DNA of 26,077 nucleotides. Origin: Bacteroidota bacterium. Its GTDB lineage: Bacteria; Bacteroidota; Bacteroidia; Bacteroidales; Paludibacteraceae. Positions within the stretch are counted from its first letter, which is position 1. Each line of letters starts with the position of its first letter. Where the stretch lies: positions 1 to 26,077 of the forward strand of contig JAEWUM010000041.1 of the NCBI GenBank assembly GCA_023459355.1, read 5' to 3'. The notes under the pieces are model-generated. The model had not been told where the DNA came from. It worked only from the letters and a program-made list of their open reading frames with translations, and did no database searches. Below, in pieces: positions 15,257 through 24,014 of this stretch. Position numbers and translations under genes: made by a program.

Positions 15257-15264
15257 CAAAGGTA
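15257..15264 (-). promoter_or_regulatory. Candidate -7 box for the HYC_CC_PP gene
   Basis: On the minus strand TACCTTTG is an exact TAnnTTTG match, 51 nt before the chosen ATG. It lies inside the longer alternative reading frame, supporting the start at 15205. Confidence 0.45.
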
Positions 15265-15356
15265 TAAAACAATATTTACATGTGATTTCTTTTTTTATTT
15301 ATTAACTGACTGAGGCTTGATTACAATTAATTATTGTTTTTTCTATGGCGTATTTG

Positions 15357-15533
15357 TTAATTTTTCCTACCATCCATAGCCGACAACATATTGCTGTAAA
15401 CCTGATTCAGCGCAGTCAGGTTTTCGTTCAGTTTTTTCATTTGCTCCCGGTATTTTTTTGATTCTGCCGCGCAGGCTTCCTGGTCTTTCAGAAAATCTTC
15501 GGAGCTTTTTTGCTGTAAACGGAAAGTATTGTT
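15357..15533 (-). pseudogene. gldL/porL 3'-end remnant
   Basis: On the minus strand a frame with no start codon of its own reads NNTFRLQQKSSEDFLKDQEA, then a charged stretch, then KYREQMKKLNENLTALNQVY and SNMLSAMDGRKN before a TAA at 15359-15357. The pattern EQM-KL--NLTALN-VY-NML-AM is, from memory, characteristic of the cytoplasmic C-terminus of the gliding/T9SS motor protein GldL (PorL). The transmembrane N-terminal part is absent and no gldM follows, so this is a fragment of about 59 codons. It sits directly behind the opening of a receiver-domain gene in a different frame, which looks like a deletion or rearrangement junction. Confidence 0.55.
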
Positions 15534-15592
15534 TAAAGAAGATAAGACGTATTGTCATCTACAATCAGAATATTGGGTATGTTTGACGGCAT
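15533..15592 (-). pseudogene. Response-regulator receiver domain, 5' fragment
   Basis: From an ATG at 15592 on the minus strand the frame reads MPSNIPNILIVDDNTSYLL and then stops (TAA at 15535-15533). NILIVDDN is the first strand and acidic pair of a two-component receiver domain. The remaining about 100 residues, with the phosphoacceptor Asp, are gone. A TACCTTTG promoter box lies 41 nt upstream (15641-15634), so the original promoter and start seem preserved. It is divergent from the histidine kinase at 15706, which suggests it was once that kinase's partner regulator. Confidence 0.55.
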
Positions 15593-15633
15593 GAAATGAA
15601 TTACAAAATTTTATTGTGTGTGAAAAAGGTGAG

Positions 15634-15641
15634 CAAAGGTA
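15634..15641 (-). promoter_or_regulatory. Candidate -7 box of the truncated receiver gene
   Basis: On the minus strand TACCTTTG matches TAnnTTTG and lies 41 nt before the ATG at 15592. No clear -33 element is seen. Confidence 0.4.
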
Positions 15642-15663
15642 GAAAAAAATTGTAGATTATTTA

Positions 15664-15671
15664 TATATTTG
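15664..15671 (+). promoter_or_regulatory. Candidate -7 box for the histidine kinase
   Basis: TATATTTG matches TAnnTTTG, 34 nt upstream of the ATG at 15706. It lies back to back with the box of the truncated receiver gene. Confidence 0.35.
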
Positions 15672-15705
15672 TAACCTTTGTAAATTAATAATGAGTTTGT
15701 TGTAA

Positions 15706-17445
15706 ATGGAAAACTCCATCATCATCGGTTTATTGCAGAACATAGCCATTTTACTGGCTTTTACCATGCTGTATGAAAACTTCTGGGTGAAAAACGAGGA
15801 GTCGAAAAGTTTGGGCGCAAAGATTCTGGTTGGTTTTATTTTAAGTGGTATTGGCCTTATCCTGATTTTCAGTCCCTGGCGACTGGGACCGGGATTGGTT
15901 TTCGATACCCGCACGGTGATGATTTCCATATCGGGTTTGTTTTTTGGCTTTGTGCCGACTGTAATTACCATGCTCGTAATGGGGACCGTGCGTTTAGTGA
16001 TGGGGGGTGATGGTATGTGGATGGGAATAGCAACCATCATTACTTCCGGTACAATCGGGTTGATGTGGCGATATTTCCGTCCTGCCTGGAGAACTGGTAA
16101 GTATCTCCGGGAACTATTCGCGTTGGGATTGGTGGTGCATTTAGTCATGGCTTCGTGTGTGTTCTTGTTACCGGCAGAAAAAATACTTTTCACACTAAAA
16201 GTAATTGCGATACCCCTTGTATTCCTCTATACGCCAGCTACTGTGTTAATTGGATTTTTGATGTTGAGGCAGTACTTTAATGCAAGAAATAGTAAGGCAA
16301 TGGTAAAATTGGAGGAATTGGAAAAGAGATTTCTCAAGGTGTTGGATAGTGGCAATATCGTTTCATTAGTGCTGGATGTACATGGTAATGTAAGGTACTG
16401 CAATCAGTATTTGTCTCAAATTACCGGTTATGCCAAAGAAGAGATTATCAATCAGAACTGGTTTCTGAAGTTCCTGCCGGAGGAATTTAAACTGCACGTT
16501 TATCAGGTTTTTAGTGATAGTATAGTGAATAAAAAAATCGATAATAATTTCTATAATCCAATTGTAACAAAATCCGGAGAGTTATTTTATATATCCTGGC
16601 ACAATACTGTTTTCCTGTCGGAAAAAGGTGACGTTGAAGCTATCGCAAGTATAGGTGTGGATGTCACGGAAAGGATTCAATATGAGAAAAAGCTGGAGGA
16701 AAAGAATGAAGCATATAAAAATGTAAATGTAAAATTAAAGAAAGCAAAGTTAAAAGCGGAACAAAGCGACCGGCTAAAATCGGCCTTTTTAGCTAATATG
16801 AGCCACGAAATCCGTACGCCGATGAATGGCATTCTTGGTTTTGCCGATTTGTTGAAAAATCCGGATTTACCTCCTGAGAAACAACAGCAATACATACAGA
16901 TTATCGAGAAGTCGGGTTTGCGCATGCTCAACCTGATTAACGATATCATCGAGATTTCAAAAATTGAAACGGGTGTGATTCATGTGCATAAGGAGCAAGT
17001 CAGAATCAGTGAAATACTGGATTATGTTTATAACTTCTTCAAACCGGAAACCGATGAAAAAGGGTTGCAATTTAAAGCAGTTGTAACTGTTAAGGAGGAT
17101 TTAATCATTAAAACCGACCGGGATAAACTTTTATCTGTTTTGATTAATCTGTTGAAAAACGCAGTTAAATTCACCCAGGTTGGTTTTATTGAATTGGGAT
17201 GTCGTGTTGAGGACAACCATCTTTTTTGTTCTGTAAAAGATACGGGTGTGGGTATTCCTGCGGATAAACAATCCGCTGTTTTTCAGCGATTTATACAGGC
17301 TGATCCCGAGGATAAAATGGCGCGACAGGGCGCCGGGCTCGGACTGGCAATTTCGAAAGCCTATATCGAGAAACTGGGTGGTAAAATTGGGGTGCAAAGT
17401 GAAGAGGGCAAAGGCTCTGAGTTTTATTTTACCTTACCCCTTTAA
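15706..17445 (+). CDS. Membrane sensor histidine kinase, LytS-like 5TM + PAS + kinase core
   Basis: 579 residues. Residues 1-190 contain the five-to-six-helix 5TMR_LYT sensor (LLQNIAILLAFTMLYENFW; GPGLVFDTRTVMISISGLFF; VTMLVMGTVRLVMGG pattern at 86-101). A PAS domain spans about 205-325 (DVHGNVRYCNQYLSQITGYA, ending ASIGVDVTERIQYE). A short coiled coil follows, then HisKA with the phosphoacceptor H367 in FLANMSHEIRTPMNG. The ATPase domain shows N485 in INLLKNAVKFT, DTGVGIP at about 512, and GAGLGLAIS at about 545. There is no receiver domain in the protein, so it needs a separate partner. The only adjacent candidate is the truncated receiver gene on the opposite strand, leaving the kinase possibly orphaned. 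5TMR_LYT sensors are linked to cell-wall or membrane signals and small metabolites; the ligand here is unknown. Confidence 0.9.
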   Translation: MENSIIIGLLQNIAILLAFTMLYENFWVKNEESKSLGAKILVGFILSGIGLILIFSPWRLGPGLVFDTRTVMISISGLFFGFVPTVITMLVMGTVRLVMGGDGMWMGIATIITSGTIGLMWRYFRPAWRTGKYLRELFALGLVVHLVMASCVFLLPAEKILFTLKVIAIPLVFLYTPATVLIGFLMLRQYFNARNSKAMVKLEELEKRFLKVLDSGNIVSLVLDVHGNVRYCNQYLSQITGYAKEEIINQNWFLKFLPEEFKLHVYQVFSDSIVNKKIDNNFYNPIVTKSGELFYISWHNTVFLSEKGDVEAIASIGVDVTERIQYEKKLEEKNEAYKNVNVKLKKAKLKAEQSDRLKSAFLANMSHEIRTPMNGILGFADLLKNPDLPPEKQQQYIQIIEKSGLRMLNLINDIIEISKIETGVIHVHKEQVRISEILDYVYNFFKPETDEKGLQFKAVVTVKEDLIIKTDRDKLLSVLINLLKNAVKFTQVGFIELGCRVEDNHLFCSVKDTGVGIPADKQSAVFQRFIQADPEDKMARQGAGLGLAISKAYIEKLGGKIGVQSEEGKGSEFYFTLPL

Positions 17446-17458
17446 CGGATACAGCACA

Positions 17459-17893
17459 CTACCTTTTATGTAGTCCGCATTCTTTTTGCTCCGGGTTTTC
17501 CCACCACCACCTGCCGGCACGGACATTTTCCCCTGGTTCAATAGCGCGGGTACAGGGCTGACAGCCAATGCTCGGAAAACCACGGTCGTGCAGCTTATTG
17601 TAAGGAACCTGATTGGTTTTGATGTACTCCCAAACCTGTGCTTCGGTATAATCAATCAGCGGATTCAGTTTGATGAGTCCGTTTGATTCATCCCATTCAA
17701 TTAGTTGCATGTCCTGCCGGGTGACGGATTGTTCGCGCCTTAACCCGCAAATCCAGACTTCCAGTCCCTGAAAGGCCCGCTTCAGGGGGTGAATCTTTCT
17801 CACCTGACAACATTTTTTGCGTAGTTCCGCTTTAATTTCCATTTTATACCTGCACAAACATTCCCGACACAACCCCTTCTTCCAACTTTCCAA
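17459..17893 (-). pseudogene. cysH: cysH remnant: PAPS/APS reductase lacking its N-terminal half
   Basis: 144 codons, against about 230-240 for the family. Residues from about 20 on match the C-terminal half of phosphoadenylyl-sulfate reductase: RKKCCQVRKIHPLKRAFQGL, WICGLRREQSVTR, NPLIDYTEAQVWEYIKTNQV, PSIGCQPCTRAIEPGENVRA, and GRWWWENPEQKECGLH with the catalytic Cys and the CC/CxxC iron-sulfur ligands of the APS-type enzyme. The N-terminal ATP-pyrophosphatase-like nucleotide-binding part is missing. The first about 18 codons (MESWKKGLCRECLCRYKM) look unrelated, and I found no continuation in the other minus frames up to 18000. The enzyme cannot be functional as shown, although the reading frame remains open. 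It ends 13 nt from the convergent kinase gene. Confidence 0.75.
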
Positions 17894-18018
17894 TTTCTAA
17901 ATCTGTTTTCTGCGAAGACTGAGTTTGTTGTCGATGGTGGATAAGATGCAGGTTTAAGAACAATTTTACCGTTTGAAATGTTAACCAAATTAAGTGTTTG
18001 TTATCAAAACTCAACACA

Positions 18019-19983
18019 ATGAATAAAAAGCTAATCTTTCATCTGCTTTATTGGTTGTTTTTAAATCAAATTGTTGCTCAGCAAACCCCGCTGGATAGCA
18101 TGATAGCCATTGTAGAAACCACCACTAATGATTCCATAAAAGCGCTTACACAATTGAAGATTGGTTTTCAGTATGTCTTTAAAGATACAAAGCAGGCACG
18201 TAAATACATTGAGGATGGTTATGCCCTATCGGTAAAAACCAATAACAAGTACGGAATTGTGAATGCCCTCAGTATAAAAGGGGTGTTTTATGATGTAACG
18301 GGCAATTCTGATTCAGCCCGGATACAATTTGAGCAAGCATTAGAACTCAGCAAAACGTATCATTTTCCAGACATGGAGATTAAACTGCTCAATAACCTGG
18401 GTATGTATCATTGGAACCAGGGGTTGAAAACCGAAGCGCTGGCATTTTTCAATCAATGCCTGGAATTAAATCAAACACTTCCTGAGAACAAAAAAATGGA
18501 CGATAGTATCATCCAAAACAACATAGGCCTCATTTACCAGGAAATGGGTTTCTACGAAAAAGCACTCAGTTACCACAAAAAAGCACTGGTCATTCGCCAG
18601 GCGAATCCAAATTTGAAAGGAGTTGTTGCTCATTCATATAACAATATTGGGATATGTTATCGCAACCTGAAGAAATATCCTGAATCAGAAAAAGCTTATC
18701 AGGATGCGATGGCTGTAAGTAAAAAATACGATAATCAAACACAGTATTTCGAGAGTATGAGTAATCTGGCCAATCTGTACGCTGAACTCAACAGGCACAA
18801 TGAAAGTCTGAAACTAAACCTGGTCATACTGGCAGAGTCTAAATCCATTCCATTGCGTAATAAATTTTTGATGAATGTGTATGCCATGATTGCTGGTAAC
18901 TACATTCATCTGAAACAACCAGCACAGGCTGTGAAATATGCTCATAAAGCCCTGAAAATATTAGACAAGGAACCTGATTTGTACTTTTTTGCAAGTCCGG
19001 TATATAAGAATGCGTCACTGGGCTATTATTTATCAGGAGATACTCAAAAGGGACAATATTATCAACAATTGTATGAAAAACAAATAGAACAAAGATTTAT
19101 TGATGACCATGCCGGCAAGCTGGCTGAAATGGAGACAAAATATAATACAGCATTAAAGGAAAAGGAGATACTTGAATTAAAACAGCAACATGAAAAAACC
19201 GAATGGCAGTTAGCCCGGATGGAATTGGCGCAAAACAAAAAGAATACCTTACTTTATTCTATAGCTTTGTTTGCTTTGTTTGTCATTATTGGCTGTATTG
19301 CTTGGTACCGTTGGAAACAGTTTAATACTCGTTTGAAAAGTGAACAGACTTTGCAAAATGCCGTATTCAAGAGTGAACAAAATGAACGTATCCGCATTGC
19401 CCGTGACCTGCATGATAGCATAGGACAAAAACTTGCGTTGCAAAAAATGATGATTAGCAAATTAATCAGTGAATCTGCAGAAAATGAGCGAAATGAACTA
19501 ATCAATGCATCCGGCTTGATTGATGATACGATTACGGAAGTCCGCACGATCTCACACAACCTGATTCCTGCAGAATTAAACCTCGGATTGCTGAAAGCGA
19601 TTGAGGATACCGCTGAGCGCTTACGATTCGCCGGAAATGTTGAGGTAGAACTGAATTCGAATGCCATTCAACTGAAGGAGGAAGAATTACCCATTGAACA
19701 ACAAATCACTGTGTACCGAATTGTACAGGAAATACTTAATAACCTGCTCAAGCATGCCCGGGCTACCCGTATTAATATTGATCTAAACCGGATAAAAAAC
19801 CAACTATTTGTCTCGATAAAAGACAATGGGGTTGGTTTTGATACCCGTAATCTGGTCGCTGATGAAGGATTGGGTTGGAAAAATATAAATGCCCGGGTCA
19901 GATTCCTAAGCGGAGAACTCAACATACAATCGCATAACAGTGAAGGTACAACTGTTAAAATAATCATTCCGGTTAATATATGA
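18019..19983 (+). CDS. TPR-repeat sensor histidine kinase (HisKA_3 / NarX-like core)
   Basis: 654 residues from the ATG at 18019, chosen because MNKKLIFHLLYWLFLNQIVA forms a signal peptide; an ATG at 17998 adds seven residues. Residues about 45-330 hold tetratricopeptide repeats (LLNNLGMYHWNQGLKTEALA; NNIGLIYQEMGFYEKALSYH; YNNIGICYRNLKKYPESEKA). A coiled coil at about 370-405 leads to a transmembrane helix at about 411-430. The kinase core has H465 in RIARDLHDSIGQKLALQKMM (HisKA_3) and an ATPase domain with EILNNLLKHARATRINIDL and SIKDNGVGFD. The TPR part would be periplasmic and the kinase cytoplasmic. Its stop overlaps the start of the response regulator by 4 nt, so the two form a two-component pair. 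The signal sensed is unknown. Confidence 0.92.
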   Translation: MNKKLIFHLLYWLFLNQIVAQQTPLDSMIAIVETTTNDSIKALTQLKIGFQYVFKDTKQARKYIEDGYALSVKTNNKYGIVNALSIKGVFYDVTGNSDSARIQFEQALELSKTYHFPDMEIKLLNNLGMYHWNQGLKTEALAFFNQCLELNQTLPENKKMDDSIIQNNIGLIYQEMGFYEKALSYHKKALVIRQANPNLKGVVAHSYNNIGICYRNLKKYPESEKAYQDAMAVSKKYDNQTQYFESMSNLANLYAELNRHNESLKLNLVILAESKSIPLRNKFLMNVYAMIAGNYIHLKQPAQAVKYAHKALKILDKEPDLYFFASPVYKNASLGYYLSGDTQKGQYYQQLYEKQIEQRFIDDHAGKLAEMETKYNTALKEKEILELKQQHEKTEWQLARMELAQNKKNTLLYSIALFALFVIIGCIAWYRWKQFNTRLKSEQTLQNAVFKSEQNERIRIARDLHDSIGQKLALQKMMISKLISESAENERNELINASGLIDDTITEVRTISHNLIPAELNLGLLKAIEDTAERLRFAGNVEVELNSNAIQLKEEELPIEQQITVYRIVQEILNNLLKHARATRINIDLNRIKNQLFVSIKDNGVGFDTRNLVADEGLGWKNINARVRFLSGELNIQSHNSEGTTVKIIIPVNI

Positions 19984-20636
19984 ACAACCTAATACAAAGT
20001 CCGGTTACTATTTTAATTGCTGATGATCATCAGATGATTATCGATGGGTTAAAAACCATGATTGGCAATAATAACGGGTATATTGTTGTTGCTGAATGTA
20101 ACAATGGTCAAACAGCTTTCAACCTGATTACAAATAATCCGGAACAATACCAAATTTTACTTTCCGATATTAATATGCCGGGTATGAACGGCATTGAACT
20201 GTGTCGAGGTGTAAAAAAAATGTTTCCTCAAATAAAGGTAATGATTTTGAGCATGTATGATAATGCAGCCATTGTCAAAGAATGTATTGCTGCCGGAGCG
20301 GATGGTTTCATGCTTAAAAATGCCAGTCGTGATGAGCTTTTTGATGCTTTTTTTCGATTGTCTCAAAATGGTAAATGGTTTTCAAGTGAACTCATTCCCA
20401 TCGTATTGGGACAAATCGAAAAAGAAAAAATCAACAAAGAAAATCTGAAAATACTAACGAACCGGGAACAAGAGATTTTAAAGTTGATTGTACAGGAATG
20501 TACCAGCGACGAAATAGCTCAAAAGTTGTTTATCAGCAAGAAGACCGTTGATCAACACAGAGCGAATATTCTTTATAAAACCGGATGTAGAAACACGATT
20601 GGTCTGGTCAAATTCGCACTTACAAATCAGTTATAG
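19980..20636 (+). CDS. NarL/LuxR-type response regulator
   Basis: 218 residues. The receiver domain has the acidic pair in LIADDHQMIIDG, phosphoacceptor D63 in LLSDINMPGMNG, and K113 in FMLKNAS. The C-terminal LuxR helix-turn-helix is at about 150-212 (LTNREQEILKLIVQECTSDE, IAQKLFISKKTVDQHRANIL). ATG overlaps the kinase stop (ATGA), indicating coupled translation and partnership with the TPR kinase. The next gene, a T9SS-exported protein with its own promoter candidate, is a possible target. Confidence 0.95.
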   Translation: MNNLIQSPVTILIADDHQMIIDGLKTMIGNNNGYIVVAECNNGQTAFNLITNNPEQYQILLSDINMPGMNGIELCRGVKKMFPQIKVMILSMYDNAAIVKECIAAGADGFMLKNASRDELFDAFFRLSQNGKWFSSELIPIVLGQIEKEKINKENLKILTNREQEILKLIVQECTSDEIAQKLFISKKTVDQHRANILYKTGCRNTIGLVKFALTNQL

Positions 20637-20652
20637 GTATTTGTACCTATAA
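20631..20652. promoter_or_regulatory. Hairpin at the response-regulator stop codon
   Basis: TTATAGGTA and TACCTATAA form a 9-bp stem with a 4-nt TTTG loop; the stop codon lies inside the first arm. A partial repeat of TACCTAT follows at about 20666-20672 (ATACCTATT). No T-tract follows, so it may be an operator for the downstream gene rather than a terminator. Confidence 0.45.
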
Positions 20653-20671
20653 AAATACCCATATATACCTA

Positions 20672-20702
20672 TTGTAACCAGCAATGAATTGAGTGATTTT
20701 TG
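20672..20702 (+). promoter_or_regulatory. Candidate promoter of the beta-propeller gene
   Basis: TTG at 20672-20674 and GATTTTTG at 20695-20702 (one mismatch to TAnnTTTG) are 20 nt apart, with the ATG 15 nt further on. Confidence 0.4.
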
Positions 20703-20717
20703 TATTAAAAATGGTGT

Positions 20718-22361
20718 ATGAAGAAATTTAATATATTATTAGCCTTGTTGACTTTGTCTCTGGTTTCTTTCTCACAACCTGAATTCAGTTGGGCGGTGCA
20801 GAATGGTGCCAGTTCGGGTGCCGAAGGAAAAGCGTTGGTGACCGATCCCCTGGGAAATAGCTATGTGCTGGGAACAGTAAGTGGTTGGCCTCAATCGCCT
20901 ATTTCGTTCGGTGCAAATGTGTTGACTAAGTTTGGCGGTCAGGATATTTTGCTGGTGAAATTTGATGCGGAAGGTAACTACGTATGGGGCAAAACCTTTG
21001 GCAATACAGGAGATGATCAGGGAGTCGACATCGCGATGGATCAGGAAGGTAACGTGGTAATATGTGGAAGCTATGCGGGGACTGTTAGTTTTGGCAGTCA
21101 GTCGGTTACATCTGTTGGTTCATCCTCCAATGTGTTTGTTGCCAAGTTTGATGCTGATGGCAATAATTTTTGGGTATTTACCACTTCCGGCAATGGAATG
21201 AAAAATGTTAATTCCGTTGCCATTGATGCTGATAATAGCATTTACTTAACCGGTTATTATTTTAATAATGCAACAATATTTGGTTTTACACCAACAGAAA
21301 AAGGTGCTTACCTGATTAAATTGAATCAATATGGTGCATTTGAATTCATTAAAACAATAACAAGTACCGGTTCATTTGTAAACGAAGGTAAAGATATTGC
21401 CATTACAAATGATGGAAGTATTTTATGGACAGGTAATTTTAATGATACAAGTAATGCGGATGGGGTTTCTTTAACTTCGTTGGGACAACAGGATATCTTT
21501 GTTTTTAAATACAACAGTGCAGGTAACTATCAGTGGAATCAAACTTATGGCGGTACGGCAGCTGACTCTCCGACATCCATCACAACTGATTCGGATGGCA
21601 AGATATATCTTACAGGAGGCTATCGGAAGGTTGCCGATTTTGGAACAATAACCCTCACTGCGGCTGATGAATGGTATGATGACCTGTTTGTGGCTGGTCT
21701 GGATAACAATGGGGCAGTTTTGTGGGCGAAAAATTCCAATACAACTTACAATAATACCTACAGTATTCATGCAGCATCTGATGGTTTAATCTATGTGGGT
21801 GGTAAACTTGCTAATAATACGCAAATTGATGGTATAACACATCCGGGCGGAATGGCGCTGCTGGCTTTCAATAAATCTACTGGTGCTTTGCAGTCCGCTT
21901 TGAGTATCGTAGCACTCTCATTTGGTACCTGGGCCGATCAGATAGTCGATATTTCAACTGATGTAGCGGGTAATTTATTTTTAACCGGAAAATTCAGTGG
22001 AACAAAGAAGTTTGGAGAAACAACACTTAACCAATTGAATGACGGGTTTTTCATGGCCAAACTGGGTAATGCAACATCTGAAACCTTTGTTGTGAAAACA
22101 GGGTTGAATCAGTTCAGGGCTTATCCAAATCCTTTCAGCGATAAAGTTCAGATTAAATTCCAGTCACACGCTAACACGAATGCCCGAATTGACATTTACG
22201 ATGCGACAGGGAGAAAACTGAAAACGCTGCTTAATCAATATGTTTCGGCTAATCAGGAAAATGAAGTTGAATTTATTCCAGAACCAGGAACTTCAGGGTT
22301 ATATTTATGCAAGATCACGCTCAACGATAAAGTTTATCATGTGAAACTAATTCGCCAATAA
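20718..22361 (+). CDS. T9SS-exported SBBP-repeat beta-propeller protein
   Basis: 547 residues. A signal peptide (MKKFNILLALLTLSLVSFSQ) is followed by repeated blades of the SBBP type: DPLGNSYVLGTVSG, QEGNVVICGSYAG, ADNSIYLTGYYF, SDGKIYLTGGYRK, ASDGLIYVGGKLA and VAGNLFLTGKFSG, each about 50-60 residues apart. The last about 80 residues are a type IX secretion sorting domain (FRAYPNPFSDKVQIKF; RIDIYDATGRKLKTL; GTSGLYLCKITLNDKVYHVK). It would be carried across the outer membrane by T9SS and attached to the surface or released. The ligand or substrate is unknown. It is followed by another T9SS protein 40 nt downstream, probably in the same transcript. Confidence 0.9.
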   Translation: MKKFNILLALLTLSLVSFSQPEFSWAVQNGASSGAEGKALVTDPLGNSYVLGTVSGWPQSPISFGANVLTKFGGQDILLVKFDAEGNYVWGKTFGNTGDDQGVDIAMDQEGNVVICGSYAGTVSFGSQSVTSVGSSSNVFVAKFDADGNNFWVFTTSGNGMKNVNSVAIDADNSIYLTGYYFNNATIFGFTPTEKGAYLIKLNQYGAFEFIKTITSTGSFVNEGKDIAITNDGSILWTGNFNDTSNADGVSLTSLGQQDIFVFKYNSAGNYQWNQTYGGTAADSPTSITTDSDGKIYLTGGYRKVADFGTITLTAADEWYDDLFVAGLDNNGAVLWAKNSNTTYNNTYSIHAASDGLIYVGGKLANNTQIDGITHPGGMALLAFNKSTGALQSALSIVALSFGTWADQIVDISTDVAGNLFLTGKFSGTKKFGETTLNQLNDGFFMAKLGNATSETFVVKTGLNQFRAYPNPFSDKVQIKFQSHANTNARIDIYDATGRKLKTLLNQYVSANQENEVEFIPEPGTSGLYLCKITLNDKVYHVKLIRQ

Positions 22362-22401
22362 AATAGATATATTAATTATTTACTTCTATAACAACAACAA
22401 A

Positions 22402-23832
22402 ATGAAAAAAGTAAGTTTTACACTCCTGATTTTTTATGCTTTGTTTTACACCGCAAATGCTCAGTCATTTCAATTAGTCAAAGACTTGTACCCTCAAACA
22501 GAAAACATATTGTATGATTACGATGCTGGTATGACTTTTTTTAATGGGAAAGTATATTTCACCTCTTATTACGGTGATATAGTTGCTTCCGACGGGACAT
22601 CTGCAGGTACATCTATCCTCTCGAATATAGGAATGCAAAAAATGACTGCAATGGATTTCAGAAAAAACAGATTTGTGCCGATGGGTGGCAAACTATATTA
22701 TATTAATAGTAGAAACGAACTATGTGTAACTGATGGTACTGCCCCAGGGACACAAATTGTAACGGATATTCATCCCACAGATTCATCCAAATTTTATGGT
22801 GTTAAGTCTATTTTAGGCGCTAATGATGATAAGCTGTTTTTGGTCGGTCATGATGGTGTAAGCGGTTATGAGTTATGGGTAAGTGATGGCTCGGCAAATG
22901 GGACACAAATAGTAAAAGATATGGTTCCGGGAGGGCCTGGGTTTTTCCCTTCGTCGTCAAGACATCACATAGGTACAGTCATTAATAATAAATTATACTT
23001 TTTTGCAAATGATGTTACAAATGGATGGGAGCCATGGGTAAGTGATGGTACTGAAGCTGGTACGTTTATGCTGATCAATTCAAATCCGAGCGGACATTGC
23101 AGCAATCAAATGGCTTCAACTTATGGAGGTTACGCTGGAAGCGAAATGAAGTTTTTCTCCTTTAATAATGCCGTATATTTTGTTGGTTTCGGGGGAATCT
23201 ACAAAACTGACGGAACAACAGCTGGTACTACACTAGAATTAAATGGTGCAAATTATGGCGCTAATCAGGTGATAACAATGTGTACTTTCAATAATCACTT
23301 GTATTTTAATCAATTTCATGCAGGTAATAAACGATCGCTTACAAAATCGGATGGAACTATAGCGGGTACTGTTGTTGTCGATACCTTGAATAAAACACTC
23401 ATAAGAGCCTTTCAGGAATTTAATGGAGAATTGTATCTCCTGTGTAATGACCAAGTTAATTCTTCTTCCAGAGATTATATTGCCAAATTAAACGGGATGA
23501 ATGTGGATAGCATCACCCGAACAACACCCGGATATTTTAACTATTTAGTCAATTTTCTTCAACCCATCGGAAATGATTTCCTTTATATGGGTGATTATAC
23601 TAATCATGCTATTTACAGATACAATAACGGGGCAAATACATTGGCTAATACTGACTTTACCAGCACATACGACAATCTGTTAAATACCCCCATCGGAACT
23701 TTTGCCATCGGCACAAGTGCAACTTATGGTTACGAACTCTGGAAGTGGGAAGACGATGCATCAGATACAAAAAAAATAGTTGCTGATGACGAGTTAGTTG
23801 TTTATCCTATCCCCACCAGGAATGGTTACTAA
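22402..23832 (+). pseudogene. ELWxxDGT-repeat T9SS protein, truncated inside its sorting domain
   Basis: 476 residues with a signal peptide (MKKVSFTLLIFYALFYTANA). At least six ELWxxDGT-type repeats are visible: ASDGTSAGTSIL, VTDGTAPGTQIVTDI, ELWVSDGSANGTQIVKDM, EPWVSDGTEAGTFML, KTDGTTAGTTLEL and KSDGTIAGTVVVD; YELWKWEDDASDTKK precedes the C-terminus. The end reads ADDELVVYPIPTRNGY and stops, which is only the first strand of a T9SS sorting domain (normally VYPNPxxxG with about 70 more residues). The break coincides with a sharp fall in GC and the start of the recombinase element at about 23830, so the gene was probably split by that insertion. Without the sorting domain the product would be exported to the periplasm but not through T9SS. 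Confidence 0.85.
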
Positions 23833-24006
23833 AATACAATACATTACATTTTTTATATTTAGAGTACACATTGCCAATTGTTTAAAGAGTAATTTCTTGT
23901 TATTTAATACAATATAATACAGTTGTAAATTGATAAATATATCATATTGTATTTAAAATATAGTACCAAATATAGTACCATATAAAAAATAACAAATTAT
24001 TATATA
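23833..24006 (+). other. Presumed attL and recombinase arm-site region
   Basis: No gene. This AT-rich stretch between the broken gene and the recombinase contains several related short repeats: AATACAATAC at the break, ATACAATATAATACAG nearby, and the paired AAATATAGTACCA described separately. Such clusters are expected for tyrosine-recombinase binding. Confidence 0.45.
23956..23980. repeat. Two overlapping 13-bp direct repeats upstream of the recombinase
   Basis: AAATATAGTACCA occurs at 23956-23968 and 23968-23980 with a 12-bp period, ending 38 nt before the recombinase ATG. These are arm-type binding-site or repressor-site candidates. Confidence 0.6.
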
Positions 24007-24014
24007 TATATTTG
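24007..24014 (+). promoter_or_regulatory. Candidate -7 box for the recombinase, nearly leaderless
   Basis: TATATTTG matches TAnnTTTG and ends 4 nt before the ATG at 24019, the same tight layout as umuC. No -33 TTG is found at standard spacing. Confidence 0.45.

Noticed and set aside
15367..15558. A 63-residue minus-strand reading frame as a gene
   Set aside because: Its residues are basic and unlike any family I know; a different minus frame over the same DNA matches the GldL ending.
15657..16193. Minus-strand frame of 178 codons opposite the kinase
   Set aside because: Pro/Thr/Ile-rich composition typical of an antisense shadow; the plus strand encodes clear 5TMR_LYT helices.
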